Assembly (NCBI GenBank): GCA_005809105.1
Contig: SYLI01000038.1
Location: forward strand, 1 to 39,219
Direction: 5' to 3'
DNA: 39,219 nt
DNA from: Verrucomicrobiales bacterium
Lineage (GTDB): Bacteria > Verrucomicrobiota > Verrucomicrobiia > Limisphaerales > UBA1100
Shown here: in pieces, positions 9,277 to 17,578 of the stretch
Layout of the letters: each line of letters opens with the position of its first letter
Position numbering within the stretch: the stretch's first letter is position 1
The notes under the pieces: generated by a model
Databases searched by the model: none
Seen by the model: the letters and a program-made list of their open reading frames with translations, nothing else
Told to the model about the DNA's origin: nothing
Program-made: the position numbers and the translations under genes

Positions 9277-10281
9277 TTAGGGAAGGGCCGCCTTGGCGAT
9301 GGCCGCAGCCTTTTCGCCGAGCACGCGGCGCACGTCCTCCACCGGGATGGCGAAGAACTCCACCCGGTTGGACCGCGCGATGTTGATGCCCACCAGCCGG
9401 CCTTCCAAGTCGAGGAGCGGCCCCCCGATGTCGGTCGTGGTCATCGTGACATCATGCTGGATGATGCGCTCAAAGCCAGCCCGCCGCTTGGAAACCTCGC
9501 CGCTCATGCGCAGATTGCGCTCGAGCATCCCAAAGACCTCCGTGCGATAGCCCAGCGTGATTTCCACGTCCATCGGCTTGTCCTCGCGCTTGAGGGCCAG
9601 CTTCACCTTCTCGCCCGGATCATGCCGGTTGACCGATTCGATGAGCTTCTCGCGCGTGCGAACCGGCGTGCCGTCCACCGAAAGGATGATGTCGCCCTTC
9701 TTGAGTCCCGCCTTTTGCGCCGGGCCATCCTTGACCACCTGATCCACCGTGACGCCGCCGGTCTGGTTGCCGTCGGCCCCCAGCATGATGCCGATCACGC
9801 CGCCGGTCTTGGCGATGGGGCGCGGATAGGCGCTTACAATGCCCGCGCGGATGCCGGGACTCGCGTCCACGCCCGCCACCAGCCACTGGGCCATCGCCAG
9901 CTTGTCGCTGGCACCCCATTGCAATCCTGCGTCGTAATTGATGTCCGACTTGAGGATCGCCAGATCTGTCCGCGCATCATGCGCCACCAGCACCGCCCGG
10001 TGCAGTCGCCGGTCGCCGCCCGCCACACGGTACGGCTGCCGCGCGCCCTCCAGCTCGCTGTACTTGGTCACGATGATTCCGTTGGTGGACACCAGCGTGC
10101 CCAGACACAGCACCTTCACTCCGTCGAGCAGCGTGACCTTGCACTTGCTTGCCACTTTCTCCGCCTCGGCAAATGCCGCCACCACCTGCCGCCCGTCCGT
10201 CCGAAGATGCGGCGCCAGCGAAGCCGCCTGCATCCACGGCTGCGCCGCCCAAACCAGAATTGCCAACAAAAGCCCTCTCAT
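9277..10281 (-). CDS. Trypsin-fold pseudoprotease with PDZ domain inserted in the protease fold
   Basis: This is a 334-residue exported HtrA-like protein with signal MRGLLLAILVWAAQP. Strands of a trypsin fold are clear: TLVSTNGIIVTKYSEL, then HDARTDLAILK, then GIVSAYPRPI. The chain next enters a PDZ domain (about residues 155-245, including GPAQKAGLKKGDIILSVDG). Only afterwards does it return to the second protease half (IIQHDVTMTTTDIGGPL, then DLEGRLVGINIA and FFAIPVEDVRRVL). In ordinary HtrA proteins PDZ follows the complete protease domain. Aligned with the neighbouring protease, the catalytic His is Ser75 and the catalytic Ser is Ile285 (TDIGGPL instead of GDSGGPL); Asp106 remains. It should therefore be inactive as a serine protease and may act as a binding or regulatory partner. 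Its ATG overlaps the stop of the active protease by four bases, indicating translational coupling. Confidence 0.88.
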   Translation of the reverse strand: MRGLLLAILVWAAQPWMQAASLAPHLRTDGRQVVAAFAEAEKVASKCKVTLLDGVKVLCLGTLVSTNGIIVTKYSELEGARQPYRVAGGDRRLHRAVLVAHDARTDLAILKSDINYDAGLQWGASDKLAMAQWLVAGVDASPGIRAGIVSAYPRPIAKTGGVIGIMLGADGNQTGGVTVDQVVKDGPAQKAGLKKGDIILSVDGTPVRTREKLIESVNRHDPGEKVKLALKREDKPMDVEITLGYRTEVFGMLERNLRMSGEVSKRRAGFERIIQHDVTMTTTDIGGPLLDLEGRLVGINIARSNRVEFFAIPVEDVRRVLGEKAAAIAKAALP

Positions 10282-11357
10282 GGTTTTTCCTTGCTTGGCG
10301 GTTCTGGGAACTTCTTCTTCGGCCCCTTGCCCGGCCCGGGCGGCCCGGGTTCGTCGGGCTCCTCCTTCGGAAGATCTGACGCGGGCTTCTTCCCCAGCTT
10401 GATGGTGAGGGTCTGCGGCTTGCCTTCGCGCTCCACCCTCAACACCACCGTTTCGTCCGGCGCCATCTGGTTGAGGATGTGCCGCACGCTCTCGCCGCCA
10501 AAGATTTTCTTGTCGTTGATGTGCGTGATGACATCGCCCACCTTCGCGCCCGCCTTGGCCGCCGGCGAATCTTCCACCACGTGGTTCACCCGCGCGCCAG
10601 CCGGATGGTCGGCGGCAATCAATCCCAGATAGCCCCGTTTGCTTTCCTCGATGGGCTTGATCGATTTTCCATCCGCCAGTGCCTTCCAGTCGTCATGGAA
10701 GGAAATCATCGCCACGTGAAAGTTTTGGTCGGGCCGGCTGGAAATCCGGCTGTGGATGCCGATGACCGTGCCGTTGAGGTCAAAGAGAGGCCCACCTGAA
10801 TCACCGCCCAAAAGTTTGCAATCGGTGCGCAGCGTGTCGCGTGTGGTGCTGATGATGCGGCCCAGCCGGAACACGCTGCCGCGTTTCTCATCCCAGCCGC
10901 CGGGATTGCCCACGGCCAGCACCCAGTCGCCCGTCTCCGGCATACTGGGGGTGGCATAACCCACCGTCGGCAGATCCTTGGGCTTGGTGATGCGGATCAT
11001 GCCCGAATCGGTCGCGTCGGACTTGCCCAGCGCCTTGCCCTCGAACTTGCGCCCATCGGCCAGAATCACCTCGAACGTGCGCCCCGGGGTTCCCGACACG
11101 TGGCCGGCCGTCAGCACCAGTCCGTCATCGGAGATGATGACCCCGCTGCCCGATCCGCCGCCGGCGCGCACCGCCACGGTTGCTGCGCGCACCTTGGTCA
11201 GCACTTTTGACACCTGCTGCTGGATTTGCAGCAGGTCCGCCTTGTTTTCCGGCGCCTTCTTGTCCCATGCCGCCGGCGCACCGGCAGCCCACGCCATCGG
11301 CACCAAAAGTGCCGCCCCGAGGCACAGCCTCAGGCACGATGCAGTTCTCAACACCAT
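10278..11357 (-). CDS. S1C-type serine protease with C-terminal PDZ domain
   Basis: This is a 359-residue exported protease with Sec signal MVLRTASCLRLCLGAALLV. The trypsin-like domain has a complete candidate triad: His86 in LTAGHV, Asp117 in DATDSG and Ser187 in GGDSGGPL. A PDZ domain follows at about 240-322 (EDSPAAKAGAKVGDVITHIN). The tail is rich in Pro, Lys and Glu (about 325-359) and ends SKEKP. HtrA-family proteins degrade or guard misfolded envelope proteins; that role is inferred here. The stop overlaps the start of the pseudoprotease gene by four bases, so the two are probably made together and may form mixed assemblies. The gene lies 48 bases after the GYF_2 membrane protein. Confidence 0.93.
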   Translation of the reverse strand: MVLRTASCLRLCLGAALLVPMAWAAGAPAAWDKKAPENKADLLQIQQQVSKVLTKVRAATVAVRAGGGSGSGVIISDDGLVLTAGHVSGTPGRTFEVILADGRKFEGKALGKSDATDSGMIRITKPKDLPTVGYATPSMPETGDWVLAVGNPGGWDEKRGSVFRLGRIISTTRDTLRTDCKLLGGDSGGPLFDLNGTVIGIHSRISSRPDQNFHVAMISFHDDWKALADGKSIKPIEESKRGYLGLIAADHPAGARVNHVVEDSPAAKAGAKVGDVITHINDKKIFGGESVRHILNQMAPDETVVLRVEREGKPQTLTIKLGKKPASDLPKEEPDEPGPPGPGKGPKKKFPEPPSKEKP

Positions 11358-11405
11358 CGGGCGTTTGTAGCCCTCGCCTTGCGGATTTGCAACCCCTAGT
11401 GTGCC

Positions 11406-12650
11406 CTAGCGTGAAGCCGGGCCATCCTGCGCGTCGGAACGCCCCGCGAGAAGATCGGTTGCCGCCCAAACCAGCAGCAGGGCGCCCCCGCCGTGCCAGA
11501 GCAGCGCCTTGAGCGTCAGGCCCGCCTGAGCGGCCGCCAGTCCGGCCTGACGCAGCCACCCTTTTCCAAAGTCGCCGACGGGCGAGTGCAGCCGCGTCCA
11601 TTCCGCCAGTAGAAGCACCGCCACCAACGCCCCGCCAGCCGTGAGCAGCCGCTGCGCGTGTCCGCAGAGATTTGCGATGCCGTCGGTGGATCGCCCGTCG
11701 CTGGCCAGCGCAAGAGTGCCCGCCGCGCCCACGCTTGCGATGATGGCCGCCAGTCCCGCGAGTCCAATCAGGGTGGACTTTTGAAACAGGGCGAGCGTGC
11801 GCACGAGCAGCACGCCGCCCGATTCCTCAGGCCCCAAGGGCAGCAGCCAAGCCATCAACACCAGCGCGCCACCGGCGCAGCCCGTCCAGTACGCGGCGCG
11901 GCTGTTGGGCCGATAGCGGCGAAGCTGTGACGCCACGAGCATCGCCGGCGCACCCACTGCCAGCAGCACTCCCGACGCCGGCTGCAAAAAGAGCGCCGTG
12001 CAAACTTGCTCGAGCCATTGCGGCAGCCAAGCCTGCGTGGGCGGGGTGCTGGCCGCGGCAGCCACGCTGGTCGCCCAAAGCAAAAGGCCGCAACCCAGTC
12101 CCGCCACGCCGCGCCAGGGCGCACGCAGCGCGCCGCCCAGAAGCAGCAGTGCCGCCCCCATGGCGATGGGGAAAATGAGTTGCGCCATCCCCCAAGTGGC
12201 GAGCCCTGAAAATTGAAGGTTGGGAAACGCCAGTCGGGCGTTGCCAGTGTACACGGGCAGGAGGCCGCCCAGAAGCAGTGCGAGCGCCAGCCGAGTGAGC
12301 GTGGACTTGCGGCGCGCTTCCTCCACCATGGGGTCAACCTGCGGCCGGTGCCGGCGCTCGCGGCTGACCACCCGCGGATCGTAGCCGCAATGAGCGCAAG
12401 CGCCGCCCGATTGCGGCCCCAGCGGCGCATCACATTGTGGACACCGTGGCTCTCGCGCCCCGCTGGGGGCGGGCGGATGCAGCGGCGTGCCGCCCTCGGA
12501 AAGCACCTGCGCGAGTGTGGCCCATTCAGCCAGCCCTTCGCGCCAGGCTGGGTCTTGGGGTTTGAGTCGGCCTGAATCCACCAGCTCCTGCACCTGGGCA
12601 GGTGAGTACGGGCCATAGGTCTGCCCCTTGATGCGGACGTGGATTTCCAT
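11406..12650 (-). CDS. GYF_2 domain / zinc-ribbon multi-pass membrane protein
   Basis: This is a 414-residue protein. The first 55 residues are a GYF_2 domain (KGQTYGPYSPAQVQELV and DPAWREGLAEWATL), a small module thought to bind proline-rich peptides. A four-cysteine zinc ribbon follows (CPQCDAPLGPQSGGACAHCG) at about residues 70-90, then a basic linker. From about residue 115 there are roughly eight hydrophobic helices, so the N-terminal module should be cytoplasmic. It lies 21 bases after the esterase gene and 48 bases before the active protease, within a compact same-strand run. The proline-rich tail of that protease is a conceivable GYF target, but the two would sit on opposite sides of the membrane, so I do not press this. 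Function unknown. Confidence 0.85.
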   Translation of the reverse strand: MEIHVRIKGQTYGPYSPAQVQELVDSGRLKPQDPAWREGLAEWATLAQVLSEGGTPLHPPAPSGAREPRCPQCDAPLGPQSGGACAHCGYDPRVVSRERRHRPQVDPMVEEARRKSTLTRLALALLLGGLLPVYTGNARLAFPNLQFSGLATWGMAQLIFPIAMGAALLLLGGALRAPWRGVAGLGCGLLLWATSVAAAASTPPTQAWLPQWLEQVCTALFLQPASGVLLAVGAPAMLVASQLRRYRPNSRAAYWTGCAGGALVLMAWLLPLGPEESGGVLLVRTLALFQKSTLIGLAGLAAIIASVGAAGTLALASDGRSTDGIANLCGHAQRLLTAGGALVAVLLLAEWTRLHSPVGDFGKGWLRQAGLAAAQAGLTLKALLWHGGGALLLVWAATDLLAGRSDAQDGPASR

Positions 12651-12671
12651 GCGGCGGGCGCGTGCGCGTGG

Positions 12672-13958
12672 CTATTTCTTGTCCCGTGGCTTCAAGTGTT
12701 GATCGGCAAACTTGAGGTACTGCTCCCAGTCGTAGGCCGTCACATCATGTTTGCCCGTGCGGATGTGGTAGCCCAAGGCGCCCATCACAGGCTGGTTGAG
12801 CGCCGGAAAGCCCGGCTGGGGAAGGCCCGCGGTGCCCAGCAGCCGGTACACAGGGTCGGCATGAACCACCGCGAGGTGTTCGCCGACAGGGTCGGCCCAC
12901 GAGTCGTCCTGCGCGCTGGCGACGTACGCCCCGCGCGGGGCAATGAGTGCGAGCAGCATGTGCTGATCCACCGGCAGGGCGGCTTCCTGATCGTTGTATT
13001 TTTTGTGGTTGCCGCAGAACCAGTGGGGGAAGGCGGTGTTGATGCGCCCGACCGTCTCGCCAAAGATGCGCTTACTCAACGCCGCGCCGCCGCATCCCGA
13101 ATTGTTGGAGATGACCACGGCAAAGCGCTCGTCCTGCGCCCCGGCCCACAGCGCCGCCTTGCCGAGGCGCGAATGACCCATCACCGCCACACGCGTGGCG
13201 TCAATGGCTTCGTCGCTGGCGAGGTAGTCGAGCGCGCGGCTCAGCCCCCAGGCCCACGCGCCGATGGTGCCCCATTCATCCGCACCGGGCCGCGTCTGAC
13301 CGGCCTTGTAGAAGAGCGGATGCGGGCCGTTTTGAAAGCCGTCGTCAAAGTCCGGATCGACATCGCCATAGTACATCGTGGCCAGCGCGTAGCCTTTTGC
13401 GAGAATGGTTTCCACCGCCCAGCGCGAGCGCGTGGCGCCCCGCGACTTTGCCGTGGCGCGATTATCCGCAATGCCCAGCGCGGGGTCGTTGCGCACCCAG
13501 CCTTGGGTCACCAAGATTTCCGGATCAGAATGGATGGCGTGGTTGCCCGCAAAGTTGAGCCCCAAGAACGCCGGCGCGCGCCCCTGCCGCTGGTTAGGCA
13601 CGTACAGCAAGAGGCCCATGCGAAGTTCCTTCCCTTCGCCGGCCCGGATTTCCACCTGCCGGCGCGTGGCCAGTCCGCCCAGCGCCTTCGGATTTTCCTC
13701 TCGGATGACAAAGCTGAGCTTCGTGGGCGCCGCCGGAGTGCGTCCGTACACGTGCTCTTCAAAGAGCCGCAGCACCTGCGTGCGCCGTTGGCGCCACTGC
13801 TCAGGCGTCTTGACCGGGCTGCCGTCGGCAAACTCCAGCACGGCCGGCAGCGTGTACGGCGGCACCTTGCCTTCGTCGGAGATGGTCGGGCGGTTCTGGC
13901 CCAGAAGCAGACTGCAGGCGGTGATCCAAGCGAGGCAAGCAAGGCGGGGGCGTTGCAT
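12672..13958 (-). CDS. CE15-like alpha/beta-hydrolase (glucuronoyl/acetylxylan esterase type)
   Basis: This is a 428-residue secreted esterase. The ATG at 13958 gives the signal [20 protein letters not shown]. The nucleophile motif is [13 protein letters not shown] with Ser263, matching carbohydrate esterase family 15, whose members cut lignin-carbohydrate glucuronoyl esters. [18 protein letters not shown] and [15 protein letters not shown], the latter holding the likely catalytic His404, also fit. The acidic residue commonly found just before SGxGG is Asn286 here (SNNSGCGG), so an alternative acid must serve if the enzyme is active. Length is normal for single-domain bacterial CE15. The promoter-like site directly upstream suggests near-leaderless transcription. 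It follows the beta-propeller gene by 63 bases. Plant cell-wall use by the host is a reasonable inference. Confidence 0.87.
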   Translation of the reverse strand: MQRPRLACLAWITACSLLLGQNRPTISDEGKVPPYTLPAVLEFADGSPVKTPEQWRQRRTQVLRLFEEHVYGRTPAAPTKLSFVIREENPKALGGLATRRQVEIRAGEGKELRMGLLLYVPNQRQGRAPAFLGLNFAGNHAIHSDPEILVTQGWVRNDPALGIADNRATAKSRGATRSRWAVETILAKGYALATMYYGDVDPDFDDGFQNGPHPLFYKAGQTRPGADEWGTIGAWAWGLSRALDYLASDEAIDATRVAVMGHSRLGKAALWAGAQDERFAVVISNNSGCGGAALSKRIFGETVGRINTAFPHWFCGNHKKYNDQEAALPVDQHMLLALIAPRGAYVASAQDDSWADPVGEHLAVVHADPVYRLLGTAGLPQPGFPALNQPVMGALGYHIRTGKHDVTAYDWEQYLKFADQHLKPRDKK

Positions 13959-13963
13959 GCCGC

Positions 13964-13992
13964 ATGATAGGGGCACCGGTGCCGCCGCGCAA
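13964..13992 (-). promoter_or_regulatory. Promoter-like site giving a near-leaderless esterase mRNA
   Basis: On the minus strand TTGCGC is separated by 17 bases from TATCAT, a five-of-six match to the -10 consensus. The -10 box ends only five bases before the ATG at 13958, so transcription would begin at or next to the start codon. No Shine-Dalgarno is present, which agrees with a leaderless message. The -35 box is weak. Confidence 0.35.
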
Positions 13993-14021
13993 GGCACAGT
14001 CCCCACAGGCCCGACACCCTT

Positions 14022-15233
14022 TTAACGGGCCAGTTCCATGCACACCAGATCGCCCGCGGCGTTGCGGCAGTAGATGCGCGCATGGCTCAAGACCGGCGCC
14101 GTCCAGCAGCGCCCCTCCAGCACCTGCGCCGACACCGTGGCCGCAAAGCCCTTGGGCGACACCGGCCCGATGGAGAGCTTGCCCTGCTCGCCCAGCACCA
14201 CCAGTTGGCCCGCCGCCGCCGTGAGCGAGCCGCAGCCAAAGCCGCCCTGTCGCCATTGCACCTTGCCCGTCGCCAGCTCCATGCAGACCAGTTCCTTGGC
14301 GCCGGGCATGTGCGCGTTGCCGTCGATGCCAAAGACGTGCGGCCCCACCACCACCGAGTTGTTCATGTGATTGCTCATGCCCTTGTGGGCATAGACCTGC
14401 TTGAACTCGCGCCCGTCGAACTCGAAGAAACCGCAGCCGCGGCCGTAACCGGTGGAAACAAAGATGTGCGCGCCGGCAACGACCGGCGTGGTGGAGTTGG
14501 TGCGGAAGGAGGTGCGCCAGTCCTGCACGGCCACCGTCTTGCCGGTGGCGGCGTCCAGAATCACCAGCCCCTCGGTCTTGAGCGTGCAGAGCAGCAGCCT
14601 CGCGCCGTGCTGGAAGGCCACGGGCGAACCGTACGCCGGCTGGAAAGCCTGGCTGCGCCAGACTTCGCGTCCGGTCTTCTTGTCGAATGCGAAGGTCGCG
14701 CTCGCCTCGACCACGACGTGATCGCCCACGATGAGCGGCGAACCTGCAAAGCCCCATTCCGGCGGCCGCGCCATCGCCGCACGCTCCATCAGGTTCGCCG
14801 TCCAATGCCGCTTCCCGGTCGCAGCGTCGTAGCAATTGAGCCGGCCATCCTTGCCCAGCGTGAACACCCGCCCGTCCTCCACCGTCGGCGTCGCCGCGGG
14901 CCCGCCTTCGTGCAGGTTGTCGACGAGCTGCGCGGGGTAGGTGTCCTTCCAGACTTCACGGCCCGTCGCGGCATCCAGACAGATCACCGTCTCCTGATTT
15001 CCGGCGCGCTTGCCCGTGCATCCCATCGTGTACACACGCCCCTTGCTGACGGCGACGCTGGAGAAGCCCACACCCACGTTGACGCGCCATGCTCGCCTGC
15101 CCAAGTCGGCCTTCCAGCCCGCTTCGCGCGAAACGCCATCATGGTGCGGGCCGCGCCAGTTGGGCCAGTCCTCGGCCGGCGCGCTGAAGATCCACGCCGC
15201 GCACGTCATGCAAATCATCACCCTTCGCCACAT
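14022..15233 (-). CDS. Exported PQQ-like beta-propeller repeat protein
   Basis: This 403-residue protein begins with a signal-like MICMTCAAWIFSAPA segment (Met6; Met1 is at 15233) and opens with EDWPNWRGPHHDGVS, the typical lead-in of PVC outer-membrane-biogenesis-like PQQ repeat proteins. About seven propeller blades follow, each with a variant of LDAATGREVW (CLDAATGREVWKD, CYDAATGKRHW, FDKKTGREVW, LDAATGKTVAV, MELATGKVQW). The repeats resemble those of quinoprotein dehydrogenases and BamB, but no cofactor or calcium site could be read, so enzymatic activity should not be assumed. It is the first gene of the minus-strand run down to the tRNA. TAGGAT lies six bases before the ATG and could be a -10 box of a near-leaderless transcript. 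Confidence 0.88.
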   Translation of the reverse strand: MWRRVMICMTCAAWIFSAPAEDWPNWRGPHHDGVSREAGWKADLGRRAWRVNVGVGFSSVAVSKGRVYTMGCTGKRAGNQETVICLDAATGREVWKDTYPAQLVDNLHEGGPAATPTVEDGRVFTLGKDGRLNCYDAATGKRHWTANLMERAAMARPPEWGFAGSPLIVGDHVVVEASATFAFDKKTGREVWRSQAFQPAYGSPVAFQHGARLLLCTLKTEGLVILDAATGKTVAVQDWRTSFRTNSTTPVVAGAHIFVSTGYGRGCGFFEFDGREFKQVYAHKGMSNHMNNSVVVGPHVFGIDGNAHMPGAKELVCMELATGKVQWRQGGFGCGSLTAAAGQLVVLGEQGKLSIGPVSPKGFAATVSAQVLEGRCWTAPVLSHARIYCRNAAGDLVCMELAR

Positions 15234-15382
15234 GGGCGCATCCTAGCCCGTGCGCATCGGTTGGGGAGCCAAATCTGCCCCGGTGTCTGCTGCACTTTTA
15301 GCGCACACTGTTGACTGCCACAGCCACCCGGCTAACCTCAAGGAACATCGCACGGAAGCAATCGTCGGCTCTGCGATGTTTC

Positions 15383-17578
15383 ATGGCCACCAACAAACAC
15401 ACCTCGCGCGCCGGGCGCCGCGCGGTGCCAGCGGCTCGCCCCCGCCATCCCAAGGCTTCCCGCTACATCAACCGCGAACTCAGTTGGCTGGAGTTTAATC
15501 AGCGGGTGATTGAGGAGGCGCTGGATGGCAAGAACCCGCTGCTGGAGCGGGTGAAGTTTTTTTCCATCGCCAACTCCAACCTTGACGAGTTTTTTGAGGT
15601 GCGCGTCGCCGGCCTTAAGCAGCGCATCGAGAGCGCGGTGGTGGAGCGGTCCATTGACGGCCTCACCGCCACGGAAACCTTCCACGCCGTCACGCGTCGC
15701 ACGCGCGACATGATGCACGCGCTCTCCGCGTGCTGGCGCAACGAACTCAAGCCCGCGCTGGCCAAGCGCGGCTTCCACTTCCGGCGAATCGAGGACCTGG
15801 CCCCGGACGACCTGGTGTGGGTGAGGCGGTTTTACAGACAGAACGTGCGCCCGGTGCTGACGCCGCTGGCGGTCGATCCCACCAAGGCTTTCCCGCTCAT
15901 CCTCAACAAATCGCTCAACCACATTGTGCGCGTGGAGCGAAAGCGCGGCCGCGCAGCCGAGCAGCGCCTCTGCATCGTGCAGGTGCCGCGCGTGCTGCCC
16001 CGGCTGGTGCCCCTGCCGCGCACGCCACCGGGCCACGAGTATGTCTTTCTCGCCGACATGATTTCCCACTTCGTGGCGGACCTGTTTCCCGGCACGACGG
16101 TCTTAAGCGCGTGGTGCTTTCGCGTCACGCGCAATGGCGAACTCTACGTGGACGAGGACGACGCGGAGAACTTGCTGCAGGCGGTGGAGAACGAACTACG
16201 CAATCGGCGCCGCGGCAACGCCGTGCGGCTGGAGGTGGATCATTACTGCCCGGAGAACCTGGTGGCCGAATTGCAGGAGAAGCTGGAGGTGGCCCCGGAG
16301 GATGTGTACCGCATCAATGGGCCGGTGAACCCGGTGCATCTCAACACGCTCTGCGTCGGCGACCACTCACCCGAGCTGCGCGACCCACCCTTCGTGGCGC
16401 CGACGCCGCCCGCGTTTTCCGGGCGCGCGGATTATTTCGAGCTGCTTCGCCAGCAGGATGTGCTGGTGCATCATCCCTTCGACAGCTTTGACTGCGTCGT
16501 TGATTTCCTCAACCAAGCCGCCGACGACCCCCGCGTGCTGGCCATCAAGCAGACGCTCTACCGCACCGGCGGCGACGCGCGCATCGTGGGTGCGCTCATG
16601 CGCGCCGCGCAGAATGGCAAGCAGGTGACGGCGGTGGTGGAATTGCAGGCGCGCTTTGACGAGGCCAACAACATCCGGTGGGCGCGCGAGCTGGAGGAGG
16701 CGGGCGCGCACGTCTCCTACGGGCTGGTGGGCTACAAGATCCACGCGAAGCTCTGCCTGGTGATCCGGCAGGAGGACGAGGGGCTGCGCCGCTATCTGCA
16801 CCTCTCCACGGGCAACTACAACCCCGGCACGGCCCGCGCGTACACCGATCTGGGCCTGTTCACGGCGCGCGCGGATCTTGGCGAGGATGCCGCCACGCTG
16901 TTCAACCTGCTCACGGGCTTCTGCCAGTTCCAGGGGACGCGCAAACTCATCGTGGCGCCGTTCGACTTTCACCGGCGCATCATCGATCTTATCCGGCAGG
17001 AAACACGGCTGGCCCGCGAAGGCAAGCCGGCGCGCCTCATCGCCAAGATGAACGCGCTGGTGGATCAGCCGGTGATTGACGCGCTCTACGACGCCAGCAA
17101 GGCCGGCGTGAAGGTGGACCTCATCGTGCGGGGCATCTGCTGCCTGCGCCCGGGCCTGCCGGGCTTGAGCGAAAACATCACCGTGCGCAGCATCGTCGAC
17201 CGGTTCCTCGAGCACAGCCGGGTGTTTTACTTCGAGAACGCGGGCGCCCCGCAGCTGCTCCTGAGCAGCGGCGACTGGATGAACCGCAACTTTGAGAAAC
17301 GCATCGAGGTGGCCTTCCCCGTCGAGTCGCCCTCGCTGCGCGACCGAATTCTCGGCGAGATTCTCCCCGCCTATTTTGCCGACAACACCAAGGCGCGCTG
17401 GCTTGCGGCCGATGGCACCTACGTTCGCCGTCAGCCCGTCGATGGGGAAAAGCCGCGCCGCAGCCAGTTCGAGCTGATCCAACGGGCCCGGCCCGAAACC
17501 AAGCCCGTCAAGGGCGGGCCCGCGGAGACCCTGCCGGTGCGCGGCGCCGAACGGCCAGCTCCGCCATCGGACCTCTAG
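15383..17578 (+). CDS. ppk1: Polyphosphate kinase
   Basis: This is a 731-residue PPK1, which reversibly polymerises the gamma-phosphate of ATP into polyphosphate, usually at the inner face of the membrane. The ATG at 15383 precedes a basic leader and the conserved opening YINRELSWLEFNQRV; a TTG at 15311 would extend it by 24 residues. The four-domain order is intact. The autophosphorylated histidine is His454 in YKIHAKLCLVIR, and the second phospholipase-D-like histidine is His611 in DRFLEHSRVFYF. NSNLDEFFEVRVAG and STGNYNPGTARAYTDLG are also family hallmarks. It is the only plus-strand gene in the central 35 kb. Its TAG stop shares a CTAG with the stop of the convergent ROK kinase. TTGACT with a poor TAACCT box (15311-15338) is a possible promoter. 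Confidence 0.97.
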   Translation: MATNKHTSRAGRRAVPAARPRHPKASRYINRELSWLEFNQRVIEEALDGKNPLLERVKFFSIANSNLDEFFEVRVAGLKQRIESAVVERSIDGLTATETFHAVTRRTRDMMHALSACWRNELKPALAKRGFHFRRIEDLAPDDLVWVRRFYRQNVRPVLTPLAVDPTKAFPLILNKSLNHIVRVERKRGRAAEQRLCIVQVPRVLPRLVPLPRTPPGHEYVFLADMISHFVADLFPGTTVLSAWCFRVTRNGELYVDEDDAENLLQAVENELRNRRRGNAVRLEVDHYCPENLVAELQEKLEVAPEDVYRINGPVNPVHLNTLCVGDHSPELRDPPFVAPTPPAFSGRADYFELLRQQDVLVHHPFDSFDCVVDFLNQAADDPRVLAIKQTLYRTGGDARIVGALMRAAQNGKQVTAVVELQARFDEANNIRWARELEEAGAHVSYGLVGYKIHAKLCLVIRQEDEGLRRYLHLSTGNYNPGTARAYTDLGLFTARADLGEDAATLFNLLTGFCQFQGTRKLIVAPFDFHRRIIDLIRQETRLAREGKPARLIAKMNALVDQPVIDALYDASKAGVKVDLIVRGICCLRPGLPGLSENITVRSIVDRFLEHSRVFYFENAGAPQLLLSSGDWMNRNFEKRIEVAFPVESPSLRDRILGEILPAYFADNTKARWLAADGTYVRRQPVDGEKPRRSQFELIQRARPETKPVKGGPAETLPVRGAERPAPPSDL

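Noticed and set aside
12639-13967. Plus-strand open frame of 442 codons opposite the esterase
   Set aside because: Shadow of the CE15-like gene; no recognisable domain, Arg/His-rich product, and it spans the start region of two real minus genes.
14022-15233. Quinoprotein dehydrogenase call for the beta-propeller protein
   Set aside because: Only propeller repeats are visible; no PQQ or calcium-binding residues, disulfide ring or haem motif could be read, and the chain is too short for a classical enzyme.
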